Assembly (NCBI GenBank): GCA_019359595.1
Contig: JAHHGZ010000053.1
Coordinates: 1 to 48,734 of the forward strand
Length of the DNA stretch: 48,734 bases
From: Cyanomargarita calcarea GSE-NOS-MK-12-04C
GTDB lineage: Bacteria > Cyanobacteriota > Cyanobacteriia > Cyanobacteriales > Nostocaceae
Direction of reading: 5' to 3'
The notes below the pieces were generated by a model that was given only the letters and a program-made list of their open reading frames with translations, was not told the DNA's origin and searched no databases. Of the stretch, positions 9,075-17,094 are shown piece after piece; position 1 is the stretch's first letter; each line of letters begins with the position of its first letter. Made by a program: the position numbers and the translations under genes.

Positions 9075-9833
9075 ATGAAAGATTTATCATTTTTGACGGT
9101 TGATGACCAAGTAATTTCGATTGGGCAAGCAGTGAAATATTTGCAAGCCTCGGGGAAACTGGGACAGTTCATCGGAGATATTCTACGCCAGCACGTAATG
9201 GAGGAAGAGATCCGAAATAGAGAAGATATTGAAATTAGTCCGGCACTAACCGAACAGACGATCATTGATTTTAGGCTCAAAAATGAACTAACAGAACCTC
9301 AAAAATTTCAAGAATGGCTCCAGAGTAATGGTACCGATTACGCTACCTTTTACTCCTCAGTCGCTTTTGGCTTTAAGTTAGAAAGACTGAAAGCTGTGGT
9401 AACAGAAGCCAAACTGTCAGAATATTTTATTGAACGCAAGATTTTCTTGGATCGGGTAGTAGTGTCGCGGATTATTGTTGATAATAGAGAACTAGCCGAA
9501 GAACTCCAAACCCAAATCGAAGAAGGTAGCAGCTTTGGTCAACTAGCCAGAGAGTATTCACTCGCAGATGACCGAGTTGTGAACGGGATGATGGGTCCTG
9601 TAAGTCGAGGAACAATGCCGGATATACTGAGGGCTGCTGTTGATGTGGCTTTACCCGGACAGTTGGTAGGCCCAATACAACTGGATGGACGTTATGGTTT
9701 GTTTCGAGTAGAACAGTTTCTACCAGCCTCATTAGATGATACTCAACTGAAGCAAGCACTACAAAATGAGTTGTTTGAGAAATGGCTAGCAGAGAAAATT
9801 CAAAAACTGACGGTGAAACTACAGGTGAGCTAA
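9075..9833 (+). CDS. Parvulin-like peptidylprolyl isomerase
   Basis: This 252-residue protein resembles the PpiC/SurA group. An alpha-helical N-terminal half (about 1-130) is followed by a parvulin-type domain: VSRIIVDNRELAEELQTQI, GSSFGQLAREYSLAD, then a glycine-rich MGPVSRGTMPDIL and a final GRYGLFRVEQF. There is no signal peptide, so it is probably cytoplasmic, where it could hold an export substrate in an unfolded or isomerised state. Its 3' end overlaps the start of the exporter gene at 9782 by 52 bases, which strongly implies co-expression. Parvulin genes next to type I exporters recur in cyanobacteria (family knowledge). The substrate-chaperone role is an inference. Confidence 0.85.
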   Translation: MKDLSFLTVDDQVISIGQAVKYLQASGKLGQFIGDILRQHVMEEEIRNREDIEISPALTEQTIIDFRLKNELTEPQKFQEWLQSNGTDYATFYSSVAFGFKLERLKAVVTEAKLSEYFIERKIFLDRVVVSRIIVDNRELAEELQTQIEEGSSFGQLAREYSLADDRVVNGMMGPVSRGTMPDILRAAVDVALPGQLVGPIQLDGRYGLFRVEQFLPASLDDTQLKQALQNELFEKWLAEKIQKLTVKLQVS

Positions 9834-12421
9834 AGATCGTACATGATGAATCTGTAAGAATTAACGTACTAGTTTCTCTGCCTTGGAATCAACCACCTCT
9901 TTGCTGGCTAACGAATGAACAACAAAGCCGATTCAAAAATCATTCCCAAGTCAGACGTTACACTTTGGGTGAGAAAATTTGGTCAAGAGCAGCAGAAAAT
10001 TACCAATTTTTAATCGCTTCTGGTAAAGTTCGCTTACGTTCTGAGGATGTTGGTAAGCCGTTAGCAATTCTGTCCGAGGGAGATTGGTTTGGTGAGTTAA
10101 ATCCATCTCCTACGGAATGTAAAGCTGTCGCTGCTAGCAAAGAAGTTGTTGTGGTCTGTTGGAATGTAGCACTCTGGGCAGAAATTTCTACACCACAAAT
10201 TAGGGCATTTTGGAAAGGGGAGGAAGAGGGAGTAGGGGGAGTCGAAGAGAATTTCTCCTCAATCGTCGCATCCCCACCACCCCATTACCCCAGCGACAGA
10301 GTTGCTATATCTGGTTATCCCTTCGTAAAGAGTGGGAATACTGCTGCTGCGTGTTTAACGATGGTGGCACAACATTTGGACAATCCAGTGCAGTTAGAAT
10401 GGGCAACTCGCCAGTTGAGGGGACAACGCCCAAAAAATATAATGGAAGCGGCAGAAAAGTTAGGATTTGTGCTGCGACGCTTGCAAGTCAGTTGGAATGA
10501 TTTGCGTTCCTTATCTTTCCCGGCTTTGTTGCAGTGGAAGGGTGAAAGTTGGGTTGTGGTGTATGGAGTCAAAGGCAACTGTCTAATTATTGCCAATCCC
10601 CTCAATCCCAACAATAATTGTGAAAATGTCCCACAAAGTGAGGTGGAAGCGTCTTGGGATGGGCAACTCTGGCAATCTGAACTCATCAACAAACAGGAAA
10701 AATTTAACCTCGCTTGGTTTACTCCAGCAGTTTGGAAGTACCGAGGATTGTTGAGTGAAGTCTTGCTCGCATCTTTTACCTTACAACTTTTGGGGTTAGG
10801 AACGCCCTTAATTACTCAAGTCGTCATCGATAAAGTGATGGTGCAAGAGAGTTTGCCCACACTCGATGTCATGGCTCTAGCGCTTTTATTCATCGCCATA
10901 TTTGAATCAGTACTCGGCATCCTGCGCTTATTTATCTTTACTCATACTGCCCGTCGTTTAGATTTAAGTTTATCAGCCCAGCTATTTCGCCACTTGATGC
11001 GCCTACCCTTAGCTTACTTTGAGTCGCGGCGCGTCGGCGATACAGTCGCTCGGGTGCAAGAACTCGAACAAATTCGCCAGTTCCTCACAGGTACGGCATT
11101 AACTGTAGTCCTTGACAGTATTTTTGCCGTAGTTTATCTAGTACTGATGTTTTATTATTCAGTCCAACTCACCTTTGTTGCGCTAGCAGTACTGCCACTA
11201 TTTGCGATATTGACAATAGTCGCCACCCCAATACTCCGCAACTGGCTCAACGAAACCTTTAACCGCAGCGCTGACAGTCAATCCTTCCTTGTCGAAACAA
11301 TCACCGGCATTCACTCAGTCAAAGCCCATGCCGCCGAACCCGCAGCACGCGATCGCTGGGAAGGATTATTTGCCCGTTTTATCCGCACTGGTTTCAAAGC
11401 CTCCACTACCTCCAATATCAGCAGTAACATCGGCGACTTCCTGACTAATTTTTCCAGCCTGCTAATTCTCTGGTTTGGGGCAAAATTAGTCATCGAACAA
11501 AAGCTCACAGTCGGGCAATTGGTAGCATTTCAAATGTTAAGCGGCAGGGTCACTGGACCACTGTTACGACTTGTGCAACTATGGCAAAATTTACAACAAG
11601 TCCTACTCTCAGTAGATAGGATTGGCGATATCCTCAACGTCGCACCAGAAGCAGAACCAGGCACCGGTCTAGTTTTACCAAACCTGCAAGGGCAAGTCAT
11701 TTTTGAACAAGTATTCTTCCGTTACCGTAATAATACTGAGCCTGTACTGCGGGGAATATCCTTCACCGTTGAACCGGGACAATTTGTTGGTATCGTTGGA
11801 CGCAGCGGTTCTGGTAAAAGTACCCTTTCCAAACTCTTGCAACGCCTATATCAAATCGAATCCGGACGCATCCTCATTGATGGCTTTGATATCAAAAGCG
11901 CCGATATTGCCTCCTTACGGCAACAAATCGCTGTAGTTTTACAAGAAGACTTCTTATTTAACGGCTCTATCTTAGAAAATATCACCCTTGGCAACCCCGA
12001 TATCACCTCCGAACAAGTAGTGGAAGCAGCCAGATGTGCCGTAGCCCACGACTTCATCAGTCAACTGCCCTTGGGCTACGAAAATAACGTCGGAGAGCGC
12101 GGTACAGCCTTATCAGGGGGACAGCGACAACGCATCGCTTTAGCGAGGTTATTCCTCTCCCAAGCCCCAATTTTAATCTTAGATGAAGCGACCAGCGCCT
12201 TGGATAGCGAAACCGAACAGCAAGTACTGCAAAATCTGCAAAGAGTTTCCGCCAACCGTACCGTATTTCTGATCGCTCACCGTTTTGCTCCTCTCAAACG
12301 CGCTGACTTGATTTTGGTGATGGAACAAGGTGTAATTGCCGAACGTGGCACTCATTCAGAATTGTTGCAGCAGAAGGGTTTGTATTGGTCACTTTATCAG
12401 CGACAGCAGGCAAATATTTAA
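9782..12421 (+). CDS. Type I secretion ABC exporter with cNMP-binding-like and degenerate C39 domains
   Basis: This 879-residue protein starts with a cyclic-nucleotide-binding-like domain (about 40-135, FLIASGKVRL, LSEGDWFGEL). A C39 peptidase-like domain follows (about 175-290), then a six-helix transmembrane domain (about 320-600) and an ATPase domain. The ATPase has Walker A GRSGSGKS, signature LSGGQRQ and Walker B LILDEATSALD. In the C39 region the three catalytic positions appear replaced: Thr187 for Cys (GNTAAACLTM), Ser256 for His (ESWVVVYG) and Asn272 for Asp (IANPLN). It should therefore bind rather than cleave substrates, as the HlyB C39-like domain does. The gene overlaps the parvulin gene by 52 bases. 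The ATG at 9782 may not be the true start, but no better in-frame one is obvious. Partners are probably the HlyD protein at 1645 and a TolC elsewhere. Confidence 0.92.
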   Translation: MASRENSKTDGETTGELKIVHDESVRINVLVSLPWNQPPLCWLTNEQQSRFKNHSQVRRYTLGEKIWSRAAENYQFLIASGKVRLRSEDVGKPLAILSEGDWFGELNPSPTECKAVAASKEVVVVCWNVALWAEISTPQIRAFWKGEEEGVGGVEENFSSIVASPPPHYPSDRVAISGYPFVKSGNTAAACLTMVAQHLDNPVQLEWATRQLRGQRPKNIMEAAEKLGFVLRRLQVSWNDLRSLSFPALLQWKGESWVVVYGVKGNCLIIANPLNPNNNCENVPQSEVEASWDGQLWQSELINKQEKFNLAWFTPAVWKYRGLLSEVLLASFTLQLLGLGTPLITQVVIDKVMVQESLPTLDVMALALLFIAIFESVLGILRLFIFTHTARRLDLSLSAQLFRHLMRLPLAYFESRRVGDTVARVQELEQIRQFLTGTALTVVLDSIFAVVYLVLMFYYSVQLTFVALAVLPLFAILTIVATPILRNWLNETFNRSADSQSFLVETITGIHSVKAHAAEPAARDRWEGLFARFIRTGFKASTTSNISSNIGDFLTNFSSLLILWFGAKLVIEQKLTVGQLVAFQMLSGRVTGPLLRLVQLWQNLQQVLLSVDRIGDILNVAPEAEPGTGLVLPNLQGQVIFEQVFFRYRNNTEPVLRGISFTVEPGQFVGIVGRSGSGKSTLSKLLQRLYQIESGRILIDGFDIKSADIASLRQQIAVVLQEDFLFNGSILENITLGNPDITSEQVVEAARCAVAHDFISQLPLGYENNVGERGTALSGGQRQRIALARLFLSQAPILILDEATSALDSETEQQVLQNLQRVSANRTVFLIAHRFAPLKRADLILVMEQGVIAERGTHSELLQQKGLYWSLYQRQQANI

Positions 12422-12539
12422 CGCATAAACGATGGAGCGTTTGCGATCGCTATTTGATTTTTGAATAAGCAAGTTATATTAAGTCCGGCTAATCACCCTG
12501 AGGGAGAGCTAGGGTGTACACACAAGTTGTTAAAAATTC

Positions 12540-12682
12540 TTTTTTCGTGTCCTTTACGTCCTTCGTATCTAGCCTTGCCCAAAGGGCACGCTACGCGAAC
12601 GGCAACGCCAAGGGCGAACGCGGTTAAAAAAGAACATATATTTTGTTTTAACCGCGAAGATACGAAGGGCGCGAAGAAAGAG
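12540..12682. repeat. Nested intergenic repeat with small dispersed element
   Basis: The 328 bases between the exporter and livF contain no gene. CCTTCGTATCT and its complement AGATACGAAGG flank a core (about 12574-12625) made of GCCCAAAGGGCACGCTACGCG and ACGGCAACGCCAAGGGCG. This core type is widespread as very small repeats in Nostoc-like genomes. The outer part (GCGTCCTTCGCGGTTAA type) recurs at 13499-13535. Confidence 0.6.
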
Positions 12683-12749
12683 TAGCCCAACTGCCCTTGC
12701 AGGGTAGAATGATTTCGGATTACTATACCACGGTTTATTGATGCGATAA

Positions 12750-13490
12750 TCACCCCAAATAAGCCTTTCTCACCCTTTCGTCGCTGATTAATTCTGATGC
12801 TGCCCCTGTTAAGGTAATACAACCAGCTTCTAATACATATCCTCTATCGGCAATTTGCAAAGCCAAATTAGCATTTTGTTCAACCAGCAAAATCGTCACC
12901 CCTGTAACCCGTAAATTCTCAATAATATTGAATATTTCCCGGACAATTGCAGGAGCTAAACCCAAACTAGGTTCATCTAAAAGTAAAAGTTGCGGTCTAC
13001 TCATCAAAGCCCGAGCGATCGCTAACATTTGTTGTTCACCACCACTGAGAGTTCCTGCTAATTGATTGCGTCTTTGTGCCAAACGGGGAAATAAGTCAAA
13101 TTGGCGCTGAATATCCTGTTTAACTTCTACTTGATTCGAGCGAATATAACCACCTAATAATAAATTATCAAAAACAGTTTGTTTAGCTAACACTCTCCGT
13201 CCTTCCGGACAATGAGCAATACCCAACTTAACAACTTCATGGACTGGATAACTAGTTATATTCCGTCCACTATAAATAATCTTCCCACTTTTAGGATTAA
13301 CTACTTTAGAAATAGCTCGTAGAGTAGTAGTTTTCCCAGCACCATTAGCACCAATTAAAGTAACAACCTCACCTTTTTGAACAACAACATTAATATTTTC
13401 TAGCGCTTGAATGCCACCATAATTAACACAAACCTCCTCCAACTCCAAAATCTTAAACTCTTGTTTATTATTGAAAATCTCTCTTCCCAT
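12750..13490 (-). CDS. livF: Branched-chain/neutral amino acid ABC transporter ATPase LivF
   Basis: This 246-residue ATPase is of the LivF (NatE-like) type. It has Walker A GANGAGKTT, signature LSGGEQQMLAIARAL and Walker B LLLDEPSLGLAP, then a switch His-equivalent region LVEQN. It powers amino acid import together with the LivG ATPase and the LivH/LivM permeases. It is the last gene of the minus-strand livK-H-M-x-G-F cluster and is separated from livG by about 200 bases of repeat sequence. Urea-transport UrtE is a close relative, but the company of a LivK-type lipoprotein favours amino acids. The first ten residues (MGREIFNNKQ) may be an extension, and the true start is uncertain by a few codons. 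Confidence 0.9.
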   Translation of the reverse strand: MGREIFNNKQEFKILELEEVCVNYGGIQALENINVVVQKGEVVTLIGANGAGKTTTLRAISKVVNPKSGKIIYSGRNITSYPVHEVVKLGIAHCPEGRRVLAKQTVFDNLLLGGYIRSNQVEVKQDIQRQFDLFPRLAQRRNQLAGTLSGGEQQMLAIARALMSRPQLLLLDEPSLGLAPAIVREIFNIIENLRVTGVTILLVEQNANLALQIADRGYVLEAGCITLTGAASELISDERVRKAYLG

Positions 13491-13592
13491 ACTCTTTCTT
13501 TGCGTCCTTCGCGTCCTTCGCGGTTAATTAAAAAAGAACTTTCATATAATCAGACAATAATGCTACCCTCCATGAGAAATTGTTATTATTAG

Positions 13593-13695
13593 GGAGTTGG
13601 GGAGTTTAATACCCCGACTTATTCAGGTCGCCCGTTTTGAGTTGGGGCGGCAGCTTGCTCTTGGAAGCTTCCTTCATTCCTTCTTCCTTCATTCA
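13593..13695. repeat. GGGGTTTAATACCCC/CCTTCTTCC repeat, copy 1
   Basis: This copy has the family layout. A GGGG...ACCCC hairpin comes first, followed by the CGACTTATTCAGGTCG hairpin, CCGTTTTGAGTTGGGG, a variable middle, and a CCTTCTTCC tract ending ATTCATT. The livG stop codon (TGA, read on the minus strand) lies inside the terminal ATTCATT. The element therefore directly abuts, or created, the 3' end of livG. Confidence 0.75.
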
Positions 13696-14465
13696 TTACC
13701 CAAATAAGCCTCAATCACCGCAGGATTATTCCTCACAACACCTGGAGTATCCAAAGCAATCAACTCACCAAAATGTAAAACAGCGATTCTGTCGCACAAC
13801 CCCATCATTAAAGGAACGTGATGTTCTATCAAAACAACCGTCAAATTAAAACTCTTTTGAACTTCACGAATAAAGTCACTCAACAGCTGCTTCTCATTAG
13901 GGTTCATCCCCGCTGCTGGTTCATCTAGGAGTAATATTTGCGGCTCTAACGCCAAAGCACGAGCTATTTCCAAACGTCTTTGGTCACCGTAAGCAAAATT
14001 TCTCGCTTGTTCTTCTGCGCGATCGCCCAAACCTACAAGCTCTAATAATTCCAAAGCTTTCTGTTTATTTTGATATTCTTCTTTTGCAGCAGGTGGCATT
14101 CCCAATATCCCAGATACAATACCACTTTTCGTCCGCAAATGTCGAGCAATCTTAACATTTTCTAATGCCGAAAGTTCACCAAACAAGCGAATATTTTGGA
14201 AAGTACGAGCAATACCCAAAGCAGCAATTTTGTGAGGACTTTTTTGAGAAATTTCTGTACCTTGAAAAATTAATTGACCGCTAGAAGGTGGAATCAAGCC
14301 TGTAATTAAATTAAATAATGTTGTCTTTCCCGCACCATTTGGCCCAATCAGCCCAAAAATTTCATGCTTTTTAATACTAAAAGATACATTATTTACAGCT
14401 ACTAAACCACCAAAACGGCGAGTTAGGGATTTTGCTTCTAAAAAAGTACTGCTAAGAGATGACAT
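13689..14465 (-). CDS. livG: Branched-chain/neutral amino acid ABC transporter ATPase LivG
   Basis: This 258-residue ATPase is of the LivG (NatA-like) type. It has Walker [10 protein letters not shown], signature [14 protein letters not shown] (the FAYGDQR variant typical of LivG) and Walker [15 protein letters not shown]. The LivG-specific extra loop ([16 protein letters not shown]) lies near residue 105. It would pair with LivF under the LivH/LivM permease. It starts 2 bases after the stop of a small coupled ORF at 14468-14779. Its final AYLGNE and stop codon run straight into a dispersed repeat, so the native C-terminus may have been trimmed slightly, although the length is normal for the family. 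Confidence 0.92.
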   Translation of the reverse strand: MSSLSSTFLEAKSLTRRFGGLVAVNNVSFSIKKHEIFGLIGPNGAGKTTLFNLITGLIPPSSGQLIFQGTEISQKSPHKIAALGIARTFQNIRLFGELSALENVKIARHLRTKSGIVSGILGMPPAAKEEYQNKQKALELLELVGLGDRAEEQARNFAYGDQRRLEIARALALEPQILLLDEPAAGMNPNEKQLLSDFIREVQKSFNLTVVLIEHHVPLMMGLCDRIAVLHFGELIALDTPGVVRNNPAVIEAYLGNE

Positions 14466-14467
14466 TT

Positions 14468-14779
14468 TTATTTTATCCTCGCTGGGGGTTTAAGACCCCG
14501 ACCGTTCTTATGGTCGTCCGTTTTGAGTTGGGGTTCTGTATCCCCATCTAAAAAGCTCCTTCTTCCTTCTTCCTTCTTCCTTCTTCCTTCATTATTTCTA
14601 TCTCGCCAACTAGATAAAAATATATTAGCGCTAGAAAGTGCCCTAACATAATCTGCGGTGGGGGAATAATTTGACATCTTGACTGGTGTTTGTGCGTGGG
14701 CTGTAGTGCATAAAAAAAGTAAAGCGAACGCAACTACAAACAAAGGTTTAATTCGGAATTTTCTTTTCCTTTTTATCAT
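14468..14779 (-). pseudogene. Small secreted-protein gene in the liv operon, C-terminus replaced by a repeat
   Basis: This 103-codon frame starts with a 4-base ATGA overlap on the livM stop, the classic sign of translational coupling, so its 5' half looks like a real gene. Residues 1-29 form a signal peptide (positive MIKRKRKFRIK, hydrophobic FVVAFALLFLC, cleavage near AHAQ). About 30 mature residues follow (YVRALSSANIFLSSWRDRN). From residue 62 the protein is encoded by a dispersed repeat and reads NEGRRKKEEGRR and then unrelated sequence. I read it as a periplasmic protein truncated by the repeat. The original family is not identified. A short functional peptide is possible but less likely. 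Confidence 0.6.
14480..14594. repeat. GGGGTTTAATACCCC/CCTTCTTCC repeat, copy 2
   Basis: This copy has GGGGGTTTAAGACCCC, then a second hairpin CGACC...GGTCG whose loop (GTTCTTAT) differs from the other copies while the stem is kept. CCGTTTTGAGTTGGGG follows, then four or five CTTCTTC units ending in CATTATT. It forms the 3' half of the small liv-operon ORF. Confidence 0.75.
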
Positions 14780-15696
14780 ACTTGTCTATCTCGACGTTTG
14801 CGTTTTTTAAATATATCTGGAGTTATCAGACCTTGAGGGAAAAAGATTGTTCCCACAACAATCAACAAGCCAAAAATAATTAATCTCCCATCTCGCAAAA
14901 ATTGGCTTAACCAAGTAGGTAGTCCACCTGTATCGGCAAGGCTTCGCAAAACTTCTGGTAATGCGGTGAATGCCATACCTCCAACAACCGAACCTAAAAA
15001 AGTTCTGGAACCACCAATCAATACAAAAGTTAAGTAAACAATACTTGCATCAAAGGTACCTTGTCGGGCATTCCAAGTATTCAGAAAATGAGCGCTGATT
15101 GCACCAACAACTCCAGCTAAAATTGCCCCGAGAGTGAATGCCAAAACTTTGTAATAAGTCGAGTCAATTCCCATTGCACTTGCAGCTAATTCATCCTCAC
15201 GGATAGCGATAAATGCCCGACCAACGCGGATACGTTCCAGACGATAAAACAATACCATACTAATTATTAGTAAAGGTAGAGCAATCCAAAGATATTCGAT
15301 TGGTGCTGTAAAAGGTTGGGGAATCCCGAAAATCCCCACAGCCCCACCTGTAATGTCCAAATTTAGTGCCAGAACCCGCAGAACTTCCACAAAAGCAATA
15401 GTGGCGATCGCTAAATAAATTCCTCGCAACCTTAATGCTGGAATTCCGATTGCAATACCTAACAGACCAGAAACTATCCCAGCAATCAGCATTTCTAATA
15501 ATAGTAAAGGAATGCTGGTGGAATTAAAAACTTTTGTGGATAGAATTGCCGCAATATAGCCTCCTAAAGCATAAAAACCAGGAGAAGCTAAGGATAATTG
15601 TCCAGCCATTAATGGTAGATACAAGGATAGTCCAAGGAGTGACCCTAATACCATAGAGACGAGTAGCGGACCGTAAGTAGTGAAAAATTCTGTCAT
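14776..15696 (-). CDS. livM: Branched-chain/neutral amino acid ABC transporter permease LivM
   Basis: This 306-residue inner-membrane permease has about eight hydrophobic helices. It carries the LivM hallmarks GFYALGGYIAAILS near residue 40, RLRGIYLAIATIAFVE near 88 and RVGRAFIAIREDELAASAMG near 155, the coupling loop that docks the ATPases. The central GGSRTFLGSVVGG and the ending RLIIFGLLIVV also fit. It would form a heteromeric channel with LivH. A dispersed repeat ends four bases before the ATG, so no ordinary ribosome binding site remains visible. Its stop overlaps the next ORF by 4 bases (ATGA). Confidence 0.92.
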   Translation of the reverse strand: MTEFFTTYGPLLVSMVLGSLLGLSLYLPLMAGQLSLASPGFYALGGYIAAILSTKVFNSTSIPLLLLEMLIAGIVSGLLGIAIGIPALRLRGIYLAIATIAFVEVLRVLALNLDITGGAVGIFGIPQPFTAPIEYLWIALPLLIISMVLFYRLERIRVGRAFIAIREDELAASAMGIDSTYYKVLAFTLGAILAGVVGAISAHFLNTWNARQGTFDASIVYLTFVLIGGSRTFLGSVVGGMAFTALPEVLRSLADTGGLPTWLSQFLRDGRLIIFGLLIVVGTIFFPQGLITPDIFKKRKRRDRQV

Positions 15697-15699
15697 GGT

Positions 15700-15795
15700 T
15701 AGGAAGAAGGAAGAAGGAATTCGTAGGTTTGTATATGGGGATTAGAACCCCATATATAAACGAAAGACCTGCGTTCTTGTCGGGGTATTAAAAAG
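15700..15795. repeat. GGGGTTTAATACCCC/CCTTCTTCC repeat, copy 3 (reverse orientation)
   Basis: The copy is read in reverse: GAAGGAAGAAGGAATTCGTA, an inserted GGGG..CCCC hairpin (ATGGGGATTAGAACCCCAT), then AACGAAAGACCTGCGTTCTTG and CGGGGTATTAAA. It fills most of the livH-livM gap and comes within four bases of the livM ATG, removing any usual Shine-Dalgarno context. Confidence 0.7.
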
Positions 15796-15831
15796 CTTAT
15801 TCGAGGATAATTAGATTTTATATCGAAAATT

Positions 15832-16782
15832 TTAGACTTTTTGAACAAACCGACGACCAAGTAAACCTTGAGGTCGAACTAATAGCATAATAAACAATAT
15901 TGCAAAAGCAACGGCATCTTTATAACCAGAATATTCTGATGGAACAAATGCTTCTACCAATCCGATTACTAAACCTCCTAACACTGCACCGGGAATGCTA
16001 CCCAAACCACCCAAAACAATGACAGCTAGACCCCTCAAACCAAAGGCAATGCCAAAATATGGTCCAGCGATACTGACACTAGAAGCGACTAAAGTTCCGG
16101 CCATCCCTGCTAAAAAACTACTGATAAAAAAGGTGAGAACAATAAAGCGATCGCAGTTAATTCCGAGTAAACTGGCAGTAGTTTGGTCTTCGGCGATCGC
16201 CTGCATTGCTTTACCATATTTTGTGTAATTGATAAAGTAATTTAACATTGCCACAACTACTACAGAGACAGCAAAAATTACTAACTGTACAGTCCGAATT
16301 GGTATTGGTTTATCCAAGCTACCAAAGTTAATCGCAGGGGGCAAATTTCCATAAGTATTTCCCGGAAATGTATAACTTTCTGCTCCAACTAAATACTGAA
16401 GTAAATTCACAATTACGACTGATACACCCAAACTAGAAACTACTGTTAATAATGGGTCAGAACCTTTACGTCTTAGTGGTTGAAAGGCAATCCGTTCTAC
16501 TGCCACTCCCACCAATCCAGAGAAAATGCTTGCGATAATTAAAGCTAAAGCAAATGGCAATTTTATGGGTAATGCGGCATTAGCTAATAATCCATTCAAT
16601 CCAAAAGCATTACCCATGAGTGCGTAAGTAAAATATGCACCCAACGTAAAAATTGCGCCATGAGCTAAATTGATAATCCCCAAAATCGAGTAAACTAGGG
16701 TGTATCCCAAAGCGAAAATAGCATAGATGCTGCCGATAGATAACCCGTTCAAAAATTGTTGTAAAAACAGAGTTATATCCAT
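15832..16782 (-). CDS. livH: Branched-chain/neutral amino acid ABC transporter permease LivH
   Basis: This 316-residue permease has about eight hydrophobic segments and the LivH signatures GLSIGSIYAIFALGYTLVYS at residues 13-32 and NLAHGAIFTLGAYFTY just after. It also has the cytoplasmic coupling loop YGKAMQAIAEDQTTASLLGI near 190 and GLRGLAVIVLGGLGSIPGAV near 250. It partners LivM. It is second in the cluster, about 310 bases after livK, and that gap is filled by two hairpin-forming elements. The start at 16782 directly precedes a typical MDITLFLQQ N-terminus. Confidence 0.93.
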   Translation of the reverse strand: MDITLFLQQFLNGLSIGSIYAIFALGYTLVYSILGIINLAHGAIFTLGAYFTYALMGNAFGLNGLLANAALPIKLPFALALIIASIFSGLVGVAVERIAFQPLRRKGSDPLLTVVSSLGVSVVIVNLLQYLVGAESYTFPGNTYGNLPPAINFGSLDKPIPIRTVQLVIFAVSVVVVAMLNYFINYTKYGKAMQAIAEDQTTASLLGINCDRFIVLTFFISSFLAGMAGTLVASSVSIAGPYFGIAFGLRGLAVIVLGGLGSIPGAVLGGLVIGLVEAFVPSEYSGYKDAVAFAILFIMLLVRPQGLLGRRFVQKV

Positions 16783-16819
16783 TTTTATTTATCTCAAGTC
16801 TTACAATAAAATTACCGTT

Positions 16820-16928
16820 ATACCGTTTCTTTGTGAAGCTGCATATATTACCCCCCTGTAGTCCCCCCTTGGCAAGGGGGGACTACAGGGGGGTCTTGAT
16901 TATGTGCATCTTCATACAGAATTGGTAT
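16820..16928. repeat. MITE-like long imperfect palindrome between livK and livH
   Basis: A perfect 20-bp stem, CCCCCCTGTAGTCCCCCCTT (16851-16870), pairs with 16874-16893 around a 3-base GGC loop. It is extended by imperfect arms: ATACCGTTTCTTTGTGAAG on the left and the complement of CTTCATACAGAATTGGTAT on the right. The whole element is one hairpin of about 109 bases. In a livK-to-livH transcript it would form an extremely stable stem. Confidence 0.85.
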
Positions 16929-16986
16929 TATAGATGAAATATTAGCGGAATATGGGCAATTATTCTGTATCGCTAGGTTAAAATCT

Positions 16987-17078
16987 TGTGGGGTGGGCTT
17001 CCAGTCCACCTTAACCCGTGGAATGTTTAATCATATTGGCGATTGCCTAAAAGTAGGGTAAGCATTGCCCACCCCACA
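16987..17078. repeat. Inverted repeat TGTGGGGTGGGC between livK and livH
   Basis: TGTGGGGTGGGC (16987-16998) pairs perfectly with GCCCACCCCACA (17067-17078). The core also contains CTTCCAGTCCACC. A related element with the same outer arms lies at 35316-35429. It starts 17 bases after the livK stop and could act as a 3' stabiliser or partial terminator. Confidence 0.75.
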
Positions 17079-17094
17079 CAATTGGTAAAGAGTA

